From: an uncultured Bacillus sp.
GTDB taxonomy: Bacteria; Bacillota; Bacilli; Bacillales_B; DSM-18226
NCBI RefSeq assembly: GCF_946478885.1
Contig: NZ_CAMLDX010000006.1
Location: 1 to 64,000 of the forward strand
Direction of reading: 5' to 3'
DNA: 64,000 bases
Part shown: positions 1 through 9,534 of the stretch, piece after piece
How the letters are laid out: each line of letters begins with the position of its first letter
Position numbering within the stretch: position 1 is the first letter of the stretch
Translations under genes and position numbers: made by a program
The notes under the pieces: model-generated
The model's database searches: none
What the model saw: the letters and a program-made list of their open reading frames with translations, nothing else
What the model was told of the DNA's origin: nothing

Positions 1-166
1 CCAAAAATATTAGGATATAACCTGACATAAGCATGCTGATTAAGCCGATAAAACCAAATCTGGAGAAAAACTCGACAATTTCTCTGCCTGTTGCAAATCC
101 TGCTCCAACAACTGTTCCTACATAAACAGCCGCAATTTGAACAGCAGCTCCCCAATTTGTGTTCAC
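1..166 (-). CDS. YkvI-like membrane protein, N-terminal part (runs off window)
   Basis: Only the first 55 codons are in the window; the gene continues past base 1. The visible N-terminus starts VNTNWGAAVQIAAVYVG and continues with GAGFATGREIVEFF, which I recognise as the start of YkvI-type integral membrane proteins of unknown function in Bacillus. The GTG start at 166-164 is supported by a GGGGAGG ribosome binding site about eight bases upstream. The first hydrophobic segment begins near residue 7. It is divergent from clpE, with about 220 bp between them. Family assignment is from memory of the N-terminal motif only. Confidence 0.6.
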   Translation of the reverse strand, partial: MNTNWGAAVQIAAVYVGTVVGAGFATGREIVEFFSRFGFIGLISMLMSGYILIFL

Positions 167-303
167 GTACCCAACCTCCCCTCCTTCACTATATGATCAG
201 AAGTACAAACAAAGACGAGCTTTTTTATTTGAAAGTTAAAAATTACTCCTTCTATTCTGTGGAATAAAGCTTAAAAAAGGCAAAAATTTCTCAAGCAAAA
301 CAC

Positions 304-332
304 TTGAAAGTCAGAAAAGGTCAGAGTATAAT
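304..332 (+). promoter_or_regulatory. SigA-type promoter of clpE with CtsR box in the spacer
   Basis: TTGAAA (304-309) and TATAAT (327-332) are separated by exactly 17 bp. The spacer holds a degenerate CtsR heptad pair, AGTCAGA-N3-GGTCAGA (309-325). A repressor bound here would cover the promoter. Confidence 0.7.
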
Positions 333-344
333 CAAAAGCATAAA

Positions 345-361
345 GGTCAAAGATAGTCAAA
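345..361 (+). promoter_or_regulatory. CtsR operator (heptad direct repeat)
   Basis: GGTCAAA-GAT-AGTCAAA fits the CtsR consensus (A/G)GTCAAA-N3-(A/G)GTCAAA. It lies between the promoter and the clpE ribosome binding site, and is the second, better copy after the one at 309-325. This agrees with CtsR control of clp genes in Bacillus. Confidence 0.8.
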
Positions 362-384
362 GTCAAAGTGAAAGGAGAAGGTTT

Positions 385-2538
385 ATGCTTTGTCAAAACT
401 GTCAGGAGCGCAATGCCAATATAATGATTAGAATGGTTGTCAATGGAAAAGAGAAACAGTTACAGCTTTGTCAAACATGTTATGAAGCAGAGAAGCAAAA
501 AATGGCTACTCAATTTCAACCAAACTTTCCGATCTTCGGCGGATTTAAAGGAATGGACCATTTGCCAATTGATGATCTATTTAATAACACCCAACAACCG
601 TCGAACCACTCATTCGAAGCGTTTGAACAAAATGTACATCCGCAGTCGGGCATGGGTGGTAGCTTTCTCGATCAATTCGGACGCAACTTAAACCAAATGG
701 CTAAAGCAGGATTAATCGACCCGGTGATCGGTCGGAATGAGGAAATTAATCGTGTTATTGAAATCCTCAACCGACGCAATAAAAATAATCCTGTGTTAAT
801 CGGGGAACCGGGGGTAGGGAAGACTGCCATCGCCGAAGGACTGGCATTAAAAATTGAAGAAGGTTCAGTTCCAAACAAACTAAAAAACAAAATTGTATAT
901 TTATTAGATGTTGCCTCCCTTGTTGCCAATACCGGGATTCGCGGTCAATTTGAAGAACGTATGAAACATATCATTCGTGATTTACAGCAGCGGAAAAATA
1001 TCATCCTATTTGTCGATGAAATTCATTTACTCGTTGGAGCCGGTTCAGCAGAAGGTTCAATGGATGCAGGCAATATCCTAAAGCCTGCTCTTGCCCGCGG
1101 TGAACTCCAATTAGTCGGGGCAACGACTCTTAAAGAATACCGAAAAATTGAAAAAGATGCTGCACTTGAGCGCCGTTTCCAGCCAGTACAGGTTGCAGAG
1201 CCATCTGAAGCCGCTACAATTGAAATTTTAAAGGGACTTCAGCCTAAATATGAGGCCTTCCATGAAGTAAAGTATACAGATGAAGCAATACGGGCTTGCG
1301 TTACATTTTCCCACCGCTACATTCAAGACCGTTTTCTGCCGGATAAGGCAATTGATTTATTGGATGAAGCAGGTTCAAAAATAAATCTGACATTCAGCTA
1401 TACTTCAACAGAAGAAATCGAAAAACGCTTAAAGGAAATCGCCCGGGAAAAAGAAGCCGTTTTGAAAGCGGAGAAATATGAAAAGGCAGCAAAGCTGCGC
1501 AATGAAGAAATAGAATTAGAAAAACAATTAAGCGCCTCAGGGACTAAGGAGCGCCCTATCGTAGATGTCGAACACATCCAAGCAATTATCGAACAGAAAA
1601 CCGGTATTCCTATAGGAAGACTTCAAAGTGATGAACAGTTGAAAATGAAGGAATTAGAAAAACAACTTTCCAAAAAAGTAATTGGGCAAGATGAGGCAGT
1701 GAAAAAAGTAGCTAAAGCCATTCGCCGCAGCCGTGCCGGTTTAAAATCCAAACACCGTCCAATCGGTTCATTCCTATTTGTTGGACCGACTGGTGTTGGG
1801 AAAACAGAATTAGCTAAAGCATTAGCGGAAGAATTGTTTGGCACAAAAGACTCCATGATTAGACTGGATATGAGTGAATATATGGAAAAACATAGTGTTT
1901 CCAAAATTATCGGCTCACCTCCAGGTTATATTGGACATGAAGAGGCAGGTCAACTGACTGAAAAGATTCGTCGTAATCCATACAGCATTATTTTGCTCGA
2001 TGAAATTGAAAAGGCTCATCCGGACGTTCTTCATATATTCCTGCAAATTCTTGAAGATGGACGTTTAACAGATAGTCAAGGAAGAACAGTGAGCTTTAAA
2101 GAATCCGTCATCATTATGACAAGTAACGCCGGAGTTAGCATGAAAACCATTCAAATGGGGTTTGAAAAAAATCAATCCGATCAAGAATCAAATCTATTAT
2201 CCTCACTAGGACAATTTTTCAAGCCGGAGTTCCTTAACCGTTTCGATAGTATTATTGAGTTTCAATCTTTGGAAAAAGAACATTTATTACAGATTGTCGA
2301 TCTGATGCTCGCAGAATTGAATGAAAGCTTAGCTGAACAAAACTATACTTTATTCATATCTCCAGAAGTAAAAGAAAGGCTTGTGGAACTTGGATATAAT
2401 CCTACATTTGGTGCACGACCTTTAAGAAGAGTGATTCAGGAGCAGCTCGAAAATCAAATTGCAGATTATATTCTAGAAGCTGGCCGTACAGGACAGTTGA
2501 CAGTTGTCCTAGAGAAACAGAACATTGTCATTAAATAA
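385..2538 (+). CDS. clpE: ATP-dependent Clp protease ATPase subunit ClpE
   Basis: This is a HSP100 unfoldase that partners ClpP in heat-stress proteolysis. The 717-residue protein starts with a zinc finger, C3-x2-C6 and C29-x2-C32, which separates ClpE from ClpC. Two AAA+ modules follow: Walker A GEPGVGKT near residue 140 with DEIH near 210, and GPTGVGKT near residue 468. Between them is a UVR-like coiled segment ([10 protein letters not shown]) near 365. The ATG at 385 is chosen because AAAGGAG lies just upstream and the zinc finger begins at once; the longer reading frame from 304 would run through the promoter and operators. CtsR boxes in front predict heat-shock control. The gene is intact and monocistronic, with a terminator at its end. 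Confidence 0.95.
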   Translation: MLCQNCQERNANIMIRMVVNGKEKQLQLCQTCYEAEKQKMATQFQPNFPIFGGFKGMDHLPIDDLFNNTQQPSNHSFEAFEQNVHPQSGMGGSFLDQFGRNLNQMAKAGLIDPVIGRNEEINRVIEILNRRNKNNPVLIGEPGVGKTAIAEGLALKIEEGSVPNKLKNKIVYLLDVASLVANTGIRGQFEERMKHIIRDLQQRKNIILFVDEIHLLVGAGSAEGSMDAGNILKPALARGELQLVGATTLKEYRKIEKDAALERRFQPVQVAEPSEAATIEILKGLQPKYEAFHEVKYTDEAIRACVTFSHRYIQDRFLPDKAIDLLDEAGSKINLTFSYTSTEEIEKRLKEIAREKEAVLKAEKYEKAAKLRNEEIELEKQLSASGTKERPIVDVEHIQAIIEQKTGIPIGRLQSDEQLKMKELEKQLSKKVIGQDEAVKKVAKAIRRSRAGLKSKHRPIGSFLFVGPTGVGKTELAKALAEELFGTKDSMIRLDMSEYMEKHSVSKIIGSPPGYIGHEEAGQLTEKIRRNPYSIILLDEIEKAHPDVLHIFLQILEDGRLTDSQGRTVSFKESVIIMTSNAGVSMKTIQMGFEKNQSDQESNLLSSLGQFFKPEFLNRFDSIIEFQSLEKEHLLQIVDLMLAELNESLAEQNYTLFISPEVKERLVELGYNPTFGARPLRRVIQEQLENQIADYILEAGRTGQLTVVLEKQNIVIK

Positions 2539-2561
2539 TGAATAATCCGCCACATCGAATA

Positions 2562-2597
2562 GGAGCATGCAGAATTCTGCATGCTCCTTCTTTATTT
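2562..2597 (+). terminator. Rho-independent terminator after clpE
   Basis: A perfect 26-bp palindrome, GGAGCATGCAGAA and its complement (2562-2587), is followed by a T-rich stretch. It sits 24 bp after the clpE stop. Confidence 0.75.
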
Positions 2598-2690
2598 ATG
2601 CCAATAAATAGAAAAGAACCCGCTCTGTGTCCCATTGACCAAAATGCCTCCGTTATCGTTGACAAAGCAGGTAGAGGTTTTTATAGTTTA

Positions 2691-3131
2691 TTAATATTTT
2701 TTTACGGATAATCCGAGCTTCTTTAATAATTCTGTCGCCATTTCCTTCTCTTCCTCAGATAATGCAGACATGATTCTGTCAATTTCATTTCGATGGGAAG
2801 GAAAGACTTGTTCAATCAGCTTTTTTCCCTTTTCTGTAATTCGAGCAAAAGTGACACGTCTGTCGTTTGGACAAGCAACCCGCTCTATATACTCTTTCTT
2901 TTCCAGTTTGTCAATTACATATGTCATGCTTCCACTTGCTAGCAATATTTTCCCGCCAATTTGCTGCAAAGGCTGATCTCCCTTATGGTACAAAAGTTCA
3001 AGGACAGCAAATTCCGTCGGATTAAGTCCGTAACGATGAATTTGCTTATTCACATGTTCATTGATAGCTCGAAAAGCACGAGAAAGGACAATGTACAATT
3101 TTAGTGATCGTTCCTGTTGCTCTAAATCCAT
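2691..3131 (-). CDS. MarR-family transcriptional regulator
   Basis: This 146-residue winged-helix protein has the MarR layout: an N-terminal dimerisation helix, a helix-turn-helix around residues 50-80 (QQIGGKILLASGSMTYVIDKLEKKEYIER) and the wing DRRVTFARITEKGKKL. MarR proteins are usually repressors of neighbouring efflux or detoxification genes. It is divergent from the Fsr-type exporter at 3478, which is therefore the likely target. The ATG start is preceded by AAAGGAT. The ligand cannot be read from the sequence. Confidence 0.88.
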   Translation of the reverse strand: MDLEQQERSLKLYIVLSRAFRAINEHVNKQIHRYGLNPTEFAVLELLYHKGDQPLQQIGGKILLASGSMTYVIDKLEKKEYIERVACPNDRRVTFARITEKGKKLIEQVFPSHRNEIDRIMSALSEEEKEMATELLKKLGLSVKKY

Positions 3132-3261
3132 AATTTACCAAATCCTTTATCTTTTTATGATATATTTGAATTCGCTTTAATTATACTATGTAAGCATATA
3201 CTATTAAATCATAATTATAAAATACGAAAATCTCTATGTCAATTTTAAGAAATATTAGAAC

Positions 3262-3283
3262 GACTATTAAACTATAGTTAGTC
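3262..3283. promoter_or_regulatory. Possible MarR operator in the marR/fsr intergenic region
   Basis: Overlapping inverted repeats are seen: GACTA-N12-TAGTC (3262-3283), and the 10-bp palindrome AACTATAGTT (3270-3279). They lie in the 346-bp AT-rich gap between the divergent marR and exporter genes. MarR sites are typically short palindromes in such gaps, so the link is by position only. Nothing else stands out in this gap. Confidence 0.3.
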
Positions 3284-3477
3284 TTATTATATTCATTCAT
3301 CTCCTGAAAATAGAAAAATGATTTTATATCATCGAACGAATAAAAGAAAGCCGCCTGCTTCACAAGCCTTTTCTTTTGCCAACTTTTGTGCCTGCTGATA
3401 CACTATTCCATATTACAAAAACAAATCAAGACAAAAACAAACACATAGATTTGCAAGTTGTTATGGAGGAATCAATT

Positions 3478-4710
3478 ATGAGTCAAACTGCTATCCCTAC
3501 GCAGGGATTAATGGAAAGTAAACAGAAAACAGCTTTTAAAATATTATTTATCGTGGGGTTATGTCATTTGTTAAACGACTCCATTCAATCCGTTATCCCT
3601 GCAATGTTTCCTGTCCTAGAAAAATCAATGGGGCTTTCATATACACAGTTAGGGTTAATCGCCTTTGCACTTAATATGGTATCCTCAGTGATGCAGCCAT
3701 TTATTGGAGCATTGACAGATAAAAGATCTTTCCCCTTTGCACTGCCATTAGGGATGTTCTGTACATTGCTCGGCGTATTGGGGCTAGCACTTGCTCCAAG
3801 CTACCCTCTGGTTCTAATATCTGTCCTTTTTATTGGATTGGGATCAGCCATCTTCCATCCTGAGGGATCCCGTGTAGCCTATCTGGCTTCCGGACCAAGA
3901 CGCGGCCTTGCTCAATCTATTTATCAGGTTGGAGGAAACACCGGTCAGGCATTGGCTCCGCTCATCACGGCATTGATTCTCGTTCCACTAGGACAAATTG
4001 GGGCTGCATGGTTTACGATTGTTGCTGCGATTGCTGTTGCCTTGCTCAGCTATATTGCTCTTTGGTATTCAAAGAGACAGAGGGACATACGCACACAATT
4101 GCAATATAATGGGCAAAGTATCCTTCCAAAATCCGATCCGATATCTAAAGCAATCCTTTTTTCACTCATTCTGATTCTCTTCTTAATCTTTGCACGCTCT
4201 TGGTATGCTGCGGGGATTACAAATTATTATGCCTTTTATGCGATCGAACATTATTCCTTGTCAGTCAGACAGTCGCAAATGTTTTTATTTACCTTTTTAG
4301 TTGCCGGCGCACTCGGAACTTTCTTTGGCGGTCCTTTATCCGATCGGTTTGGCAAGAAGAATATTATTATCTTTTCCATCCTTGGTTCAGCACCATTATC
4401 TATTCTGATTCCATATGTTCCAGCCGCAGCTGCATTTATCCTGCTGCTTGTAACAGGATTTATCTTAATGTCCAGCTTTTCGGTTACTGTAGTATACGCA
4501 CAAGAACTGGTGCCGGGGAAAATTGGTACGATGGCTGGTCTCACTGTCGGACTTGCCTTTGGTATGGGAGCAATCGGATCCATTGCATTAGGGGTAATGG
4601 CTGATCACTTCGGCCTTCTCACAACTCTAACCTTTACCGGGCTTCTGCCGCTATTAGGGATTATTGGCTTCTTTCTCCCTTCAGATCATGAGCTGCAGCA
4701 TCATAACTGA
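3478..4710 (+). CDS. fsr: Fosmidomycin-resistance-type MFS exporter (Fsr family)
   Basis: This 410-residue protein of the major facilitator superfamily has about twelve membrane segments. Near the N-terminus it carries GLCHLLNDSIQSVIPAMFP, followed by FHPEGSRVA and YAQELVPGKIGT in the second half. These are the landmarks I associate with the fosmidomycin resistance protein Fsr. It would sit in the cytoplasmic membrane and expel small drugs by proton antiport. The ATG at 3478 is preceded by ATGGAGGAAT, a good ribosome binding site; the reading frame is open further upstream but without one. The divergent MarR gene is the likely regulator. The natural substrate is unknown. Confidence 0.85.
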   Translation: MSQTAIPTQGLMESKQKTAFKILFIVGLCHLLNDSIQSVIPAMFPVLEKSMGLSYTQLGLIAFALNMVSSVMQPFIGALTDKRSFPFALPLGMFCTLLGVLGLALAPSYPLVLISVLFIGLGSAIFHPEGSRVAYLASGPRRGLAQSIYQVGGNTGQALAPLITALILVPLGQIGAAWFTIVAAIAVALLSYIALWYSKRQRDIRTQLQYNGQSILPKSDPISKAILFSLILILFLIFARSWYAAGITNYYAFYAIEHYSLSVRQSQMFLFTFLVAGALGTFFGGPLSDRFGKKNIIIFSILGSAPLSILIPYVPAAAAFILLLVTGFILMSSFSVTVVYAQELVPGKIGTMAGLTVGLAFGMGAIGSIALGVMADHFGLLTTLTFTGLLPLLGIIGFFLPSDHELQHHN

Positions 4711-4744
4711 TTGCCATACAATTTGATCTGTTCAAATACAGAAA

Positions 4745-4840
4745 CTGTCCCATAAGGTGTCAGGCATCCACAATTGATCTTATATCCCATGCAGATTGAT
4801 ATAAAGGGATACGAGATACTGAATGGTGATGCCTGACACC
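4745..4840. repeat. Dispersed palindromic repeat, copy 1
   Basis: The core runs from GGTGTCAGGCA (4756) to its complement TGCCTGACACC ending at 4840. CTGTCCC, part of the outer arm, lies to the left; the right outer arm is not conserved. The centre holds CATGCAGATTGAT, shared with other copies. The element begins about 35 bp after the fsr stop and may act as its terminator. The rest of the gap to 5084 is AT-rich with no recognised signal. Confidence 0.8.
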
Positions 4841-5084
4841 TTTACTTTAGAGAATATTTATCTATTAATATGGGCAAAACCAGTCTAAATGATAGGTCTA
4901 AGCTATATTTATCACTATTTTCTGCATAATATAATGTAAGCGCTTAATTTTTTCGAAATAATTTAACATATTTGTCCGTAATTCGACTTATTTTTATTCT
5001 ATAATAAAACAGGCAAATAATGATTCGGTTTGAATAGATAAAAAGAAGAGACATTCTGAACGAATACTATGGGGGTCATTGGAA

Positions 5085-5426
5085 ATGAATCACATTCATT
5101 ATAAGGAATTCTATACAAAGGCTTTAATCCCAATTGGAGAAAATGAGAAGAAATGGATTGGTCCTTTTAATAAAGGATGGAGGGACACCCCACTTGATAT
5201 TTCCCATTATTTAATTGCAATGGAAGGCAATATAGAAAATGAGAACAGCGAAAAATACCATTGGAAGATTTCTGTCTATCCAGCGGACTCCGAAGGCACC
5301 TTTTACAATGAGATACCGTTGTATACTTCTCAATACTATACTTCCCTGCATTGCGCTTTTTCAGCAGCAAATAAATTGGAGAGTGCCGGGAAAGCTGGCC
5401 AGCTTTTTGTCAGATATCTCTATTGA
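5085..5426 (+). CDS. Small hypothetical protein
   Basis: This encodes 113 residues that I do not recognise. The protein is soluble-looking and mixed in charge, without a signal peptide or membrane segment. It is rich in aromatic residues (YKEFYTK, QYYTSLHCAF). The ATG at 5085 is favoured because GGGGG lies nine bases upstream; a TTG at 5079 would be too close to that site. The gene is monocistronic. The 280 bp that follow are AT-rich and show no signal I can name. Confidence 0.55.
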   Translation: MNHIHYKEFYTKALIPIGENEKKWIGPFNKGWRDTPLDISHYLIAMEGNIENENSEKYHWKISVYPADSEGTFYNEIPLYTSQYYTSLHCAFSAANKLESAGKAGQLFVRYLY

Positions 5427-5708
5427 CTGCTCTTAAGCACCCTCGCCTATTCCTTCCTCTTATTTCATTTTGTGAAAACACCCACATATAGTGTTTTAAT
5501 ATAACTTTCTATCCTTTACCCTATTATAAAGGTGAAACTATACATAACCATTTATTATAATAAAACATGATAATATTGTCGAATTAATTTTCCTAAAAAA
5601 ATTTGTCTATTATTGCGAATCTATTTACATTTTTCAAAATTATTGTAATAATCTTAAAAGATTGAATCATAATAGAAATATGGAATGAGTCACTTAGGGG
5701 GAATTTCT

Positions 5709-5930
5709 GTGCTGCCTGTCAAGCCTATTATTTTAGCTGAAATTCAGAGAAAAAGAGATTCTATGATAGAATTAGCGCAAAGGGAAGGCTTTACTAATTT
5801 TGATACGATTAAATGCAGTCAAGAGTTGGATCAATTAATTTATCTGTATCAGACCGTTTTTGCTGAAAAACCAGTATTTGAGAGAGAAAAAAAAAGGAGC
5901 ATGTCATATATGCTCGCTGTATCATACTAA
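5709..5930 (+). CDS. Spo0E-family aspartyl-phosphate phosphatase
   Basis: This is a 73-residue protein of the Spo0E family, which dephosphorylates Spo0A~P and so delays sporulation. The visible family pattern is IQRKRDSMIELAQREG followed by the signature SQELDQLIYLYQ, on a predicted two-helix hairpin. The GTG at 5709 is chosen because AGGGGG (5696-5701) lies at the right distance; the upstream ATG at 5685 overlaps that site and has no site of its own. A palindromic repeat element begins seven bases after the stop. The exact phosphatase class (Spo0E, YisI or YnzD-like) cannot be decided. Confidence 0.8.
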   Translation: MLPVKPIILAEIQRKRDSMIELAQREGFTNFDTIKCSQELDQLIYLYQTVFAEKPVFEREKKRSMSYMLAVSY

Positions 5931-5937
5931 AAAAGAG

Positions 5938-6046
5938 GCTGTCCCGTCAGGTGTCAGGCATCCACCATTTATCTACTATCCAGTGCTATACAATGTGATA
6001 CTAGATACTTTATGGTGGTGCCTGACACCTTCTCTTTTGGGACAGC
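5938..6046. repeat. Dispersed palindromic repeat, copy 2 (most complete)
   Basis: The outer arms are GCTGTCCC (5938-5945) and GGGACAGC (6039-6046). The inner arms are GGTGTCAGGCATCCACCAT (from 5950) and ATGGTGGTGCCTGACACC (to 6029). Shorter internal pairs (ATCTA/TAGAT, TATC/GATA) continue the stem, so the whole element can fold as one long hairpin. It lies between two convergent genes and could terminate both. Confidence 0.88.
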
Positions 6047-6073
6047 TCCGTTCCTTTTAGCTATTTAATTTGA

Positions 6074-8365
6074 TTATAGTAGCGGATTTTCGTGTTTTGC
6101 TTTAAGAATCTGCCATCTTCTATCGATTTCAGCTTCAAAGTTAGTTAATATTTCTTTATTTTCTTCTTTTAACATGTGTTTTGTTTTACCCATGTATTTT
6201 AGCCATTCTGAAACTGGAATTTTCTTGCCCTTTGCTTCCGGATCATACGTGATAGTGGTTTCACCTTGTTCAATTTCATAAAGCGGGAAGAAGTTACAGT
6301 TTACTGCTGCTCCAACAATCTTTTCACCTAAAGAATCCTCAGATTTCCAGTTTAATGGACATGCAATGAATATTTTTCCATATACAGTACCAACATTTTT
6401 AGCGTACCATTGTGCTTTAGCAGCTTTTTTCACTAAATCCTGAGGAAATGCTTCTGTTCCGGTAAAGACATAAGGAATATTGGTTGCAGCCATAATTTGT
6501 GCTGTATCTTTATGATGGAACTTTTTACCTTTTTGTGTTTTACCAACGTTTGTAGTACTTGTCATATGGCCTAATGGAGTTGAATAGGACATTTGCGATC
6601 CTGTATTCATATAACCTTCATTATCATACTCAATCATAATTAAATGGTGGCCACGAAGTGCTGTACCGATGGCAGATCCCATTCCGATGTCCATACCACC
6701 GTCACCAGAAATCATTACAAATGTAACATCATCCGGTACTTCAATTTCACCGCGTCGCTGCATTTCAAGGAATGCATCTACTGTACCTGATAGTGTTGCC
6801 GCACCGTTTTGGAATAAGTTGTGAATCATCGTTTGTTTATGCGATGTATACGGATAAGCAGTTGTTGTTACATATGCACAGCCGGTTTGATATAAAACGA
6901 TTACATCGCCTTCAATCCCTTTGAAGAACAATTCCAAACCACCGAAGATACCACAGCCAGGACAGGCACCATGACCAGAGCCTAATCGTTTCGGCTTCGC
7001 TGTTAAAGCGCGAAGAGGTGGAACCTTCACTTTTAGTTTGTGTGTTTCTTCATCCTGTGTTACTTGAATCAAGCCTGAATTATATTTTCCGACCTGCGGT
7101 TCAATAACTGGTTTTAGTTCTTTTTCCGGATTACCAGGTACGACACCATAATAATCAAATGGATTTTCGGCATAGCCTTTTTCAGCACATTCAATTGCAA
7201 CTTTGAAGAATTCTTCAGCATCATCTGCATAGAAATCAGTTCCGCCTAATCCAAAAATACGTGTTGCAACGACTGTTTTATTGTTTGGATCAGATTGAAT
7301 AGCTGCTTTCACTTCATGTGTCAGATTAGCGCCATGACCGCCATAAGAATCGGCACGTTCACCAATTAACAAACCTTTAACATTCTTCAATGCTTCACGG
7401 ATTGCTTTTTCAGGGAATGGACGAATGATGTTCGGGCTGATAACACCAGCTTTAATGCCTTGAGCACGTAATTTATCTGCTACATCTTTAGCCGATTCAG
7501 CTGCAGAATTCAATAAGAAGACTGCTACTTCCGCATCCTCCATTTTATATAAATCAAGTACCGGATATTTACGTCCGGAAATTTTTTCATATTCAGCTGT
7601 AATTTCTTCAAAAACTTCTTCTACGTTATACATGGCTTCAGATTGCTGATAATGGTTGTTCATCAAGTCCTTGCCATCCATATGAGCGCCAATTGTTACA
7701 GGATTCTTAGGATCACGGGCAAAATGGTAGTTTAGTGAAGTTTCGCCAACAAATTGCTGAACTGTTTTACGATCTTTAAAGTAATTTACTTTTCTTTTTT
7801 GGTGAGAAGTCCAGAAGCCGTCGTATGCAACAATAATTGGCAGACGAACTTTAGCATGCTCAGCAATTCTTAATGCCATAATGTTCATATCATAAACAGC
7901 TTGAGGAGTTCTGGCTAATACAATCGGCCATCCGGCATTTAAAGCAAAGTAAAGGTCTGAGTGATCACCACGAATATCAAGCGGACCGCTAATTGAACGA
8001 GTAACAAGGTTCAATACCATTGGGAATCTCGTTCCGGATTGAACAGGAAGCTGTTCAAGCATATACATAAGTCCGTTTGCACTAGTTGCATTGAATACAC
8101 GTGCACCTGTTACCGCCGCACCATAACAAATACCGGCTGAACCGTGCTCACCATCTGCAGCAATTAATTGAATATCATGTTCGCCTCTAGCTTTCATTTG
8201 ATCCAAAAATTGCGCTACCTCAGTTGACGGTGTAATTGGGAAATATCCCATGATATGATAATTAATCTGTGCTGCCGCCATTGCAGCCATTTCATTGCCA
8301 GATTCAAAAGTAGCGACTTGTTCTGCTACTTGGTTCACTTGTAAATCCTCTTCTTTAATTGCCAT
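6074..8365 (-). CDS. 2-oxoacid:ferredoxin oxidoreductase, fused alpha-beta subunit
   Basis: This 763-residue protein joins two subunits that are separate in many pyruvate or 2-oxoglutarate ferredoxin oxidoreductases. Residues 1 to about 410 form the alpha part (GYFPITPSTEVAQF, GEHGSAG). The beta part carries CPGCG near residue 468 and the thiamine-pyrophosphate motif GDGGMDIGMG near 548, with DNEGYMNTG closing it. The enzyme oxidatively decarboxylates a 2-oxoacid to acyl-CoA and reduces ferredoxin. Pyruvate is a reasonable guess, but the substrate is not proven. Its ATG overlaps the stop of the gamma-delta gene by one base (TAATG), so the two are translationally coupled. Confidence 0.88.
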   Translation of the reverse strand: MAIKEEDLQVNQVAEQVATFESGNEMAAMAAAQINYHIMGYFPITPSTEVAQFLDQMKARGEHDIQLIAADGEHGSAGICYGAAVTGARVFNATSANGLMYMLEQLPVQSGTRFPMVLNLVTRSISGPLDIRGDHSDLYFALNAGWPIVLARTPQAVYDMNIMALRIAEHAKVRLPIIVAYDGFWTSHQKRKVNYFKDRKTVQQFVGETSLNYHFARDPKNPVTIGAHMDGKDLMNNHYQQSEAMYNVEEVFEEITAEYEKISGRKYPVLDLYKMEDAEVAVFLLNSAAESAKDVADKLRAQGIKAGVISPNIIRPFPEKAIREALKNVKGLLIGERADSYGGHGANLTHEVKAAIQSDPNNKTVVATRIFGLGGTDFYADDAEEFFKVAIECAEKGYAENPFDYYGVVPGNPEKELKPVIEPQVGKYNSGLIQVTQDEETHKLKVKVPPLRALTAKPKRLGSGHGACPGCGIFGGLELFFKGIEGDVIVLYQTGCAYVTTTAYPYTSHKQTMIHNLFQNGAATLSGTVDAFLEMQRRGEIEVPDDVTFVMISGDGGMDIGMGSAIGTALRGHHLIMIEYDNEGYMNTGSQMSYSTPLGHMTSTTNVGKTQKGKKFHHKDTAQIMAATNIPYVFTGTEAFPQDLVKKAAKAQWYAKNVGTVYGKIFIACPLNWKSEDSLGEKIVGAAVNCNFFPLYEIEQGETTITYDPEAKGKKIPVSEWLKYMGKTKHMLKEENKEILTNFEAEIDRRWQILKAKHENPLL

Positions 8366-9378
8366 TATCTAGCACCCCCTGCAACTAATGGAAAGTTATG
8401 CGCTACACGATGATCTTCTGCATAACCATTTGTTTCGCGTAAATCTTTCAGTGCGGTTGTTGGACAGGCCTGCACACACTTCAAACAGCCTTTGCAATAT
8501 TGATAATCAATTCCTTTAAGGAACATTTGCTTACGGCCGCGTTTATCTTCTCCCTCTTCCCAAACAAAGCAGAAATCAGGACAAACGGTGTCACAAGCGG
8601 CACAGCTGATACAGTCCTCTTTTGTAAATTCCGGCAGAAATCCTTGTCGTGAACCGCTTAAATCCTTAAATATACTATTTGCCTGTGCCAGCATCACACC
8701 GCCCATAACTTGTGTCAAATAACCTTGAGGAGTTACAGGGCGACTAAATACTTTCCCTTTAGCATCCTCTGGAGTTTCTAATGTCTTAAATTGAACTTCA
8801 TTATATCCTCTATCAAACGTACGAATATTTGGCTCAACTAAATGCGGATATTTCTTTTCAAATGTTTTTGTAATAACTTTGCGCATATCATCAGGATTTA
8901 AGAAATCACAGATTTTAAATAACGCACCAAGCATAGCTGTATTTACCTTCGTTTTTTCCTCAACTGCAATGCCGAGAGCATCAACAATTGCTAGTGTTCC
9001 ATATTTTAGTTTTAAATCCTTTGCAACATCTGCAAAGCCCCGTGTCGTATTTACAAGAACGATTCCATCAGGCTTTAAACCACTAACAACATCAACAGTC
9101 CTATAAAGCGCCTCGTGAAAAACACCCACTACATGTGGTTCTTCAATTGGGCTGTGATCACGGATTTCGACATCTGGATCACAATAACGAATAAAGCTTT
9201 TTACCGGTGACCCTTTCTTTTCTGAACCGTATGAAGCAAAATTGGAACCATTTAATCCAAGCCCCAATACACCTGCTTCAGCAAGCATCTTTCCAGCCAA
9301 ATTTGCTCCTAATCCTCCAATTGACTCAAGTCGAATTTCAAAAAATCCCAAATCGTTCTTTTTAGGTAAAACAGACAT
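8365..9378 (-). CDS. 2-oxoacid:ferredoxin oxidoreductase, fused gamma-delta subunit
   Basis: This 337-residue partner of the alpha-beta subunit begins with the gamma domain (SIGGLGANLAGKMLAEAG, then GSEKKGSPVKSF). It ends with a two-[4Fe-4S] ferredoxin domain, CISCAACDTVCP near residue 253 and CKGCLKCVQACP near 294. The ferredoxin domain passes electrons from the TPP site to soluble ferredoxin. It is the first gene of a two-gene operon; GGGAG lies before its ATG. Together the pair gives all four classical domains on two chains. An FNR/CRP-like site upstream hints at oxygen or redox control. Confidence 0.88.
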   Translation of the reverse strand: MSVLPKKNDLGFFEIRLESIGGLGANLAGKMLAEAGVLGLGLNGSNFASYGSEKKGSPVKSFIRYCDPDVEIRDHSPIEEPHVVGVFHEALYRTVDVVSGLKPDGIVLVNTTRGFADVAKDLKLKYGTLAIVDALGIAVEEKTKVNTAMLGALFKICDFLNPDDMRKVITKTFEKKYPHLVEPNIRTFDRGYNEVQFKTLETPEDAKGKVFSRPVTPQGYLTQVMGGVMLAQANSIFKDLSGSRQGFLPEFTKEDCISCAACDTVCPDFCFVWEEGEDKRGRKQMFLKGIDYQYCKGCLKCVQACPTTALKDLRETNGYAEDHRVAHNFPLVAGGAR

Positions 9379-9400
9379 TTTTATTCTCCCTTCTTTTATG

Positions 9401-9490
9401 GAAAGCGAAATTCTCCTTCTTTAGCTACCGCTTTCTCTATCAAACCTGTTTTTTCAACTCGGTACGGCAGCTACCTCTGCTTCCTAATGA
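9401..9490 (-). promoter_or_regulatory. Structured leader of the oxidoreductase operon (class unknown)
   Basis: The transcript leader can form a 7-bp helix GAAAGCG/CGCTTTC (9429-9435 with 9401-9407) enclosing a purine-rich loop. Upstream is a short hairpin GCAG/CTGC. The heptamer GGTAGCT occurs twice. I do not recognise a riboswitch class, and no terminator T-run is present, so any effect would be on translation or RNA stability. Confidence 0.3.
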
Positions 9491-9534
9491 AAAATAGTAA
9501 CTTAATTACACTTACTATATTTGCTGACTCTTTT

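Noticed and set aside
9401..9490. Lysine-riboswitch-like words (AGAGGTAGC, AAGGAGAATTTCGC) in the oxidoreductase leader
   Set aside because: Only loose similarity; the leader is about half the required length and the gene is unrelated to lysine, so no riboswitch class is assigned.
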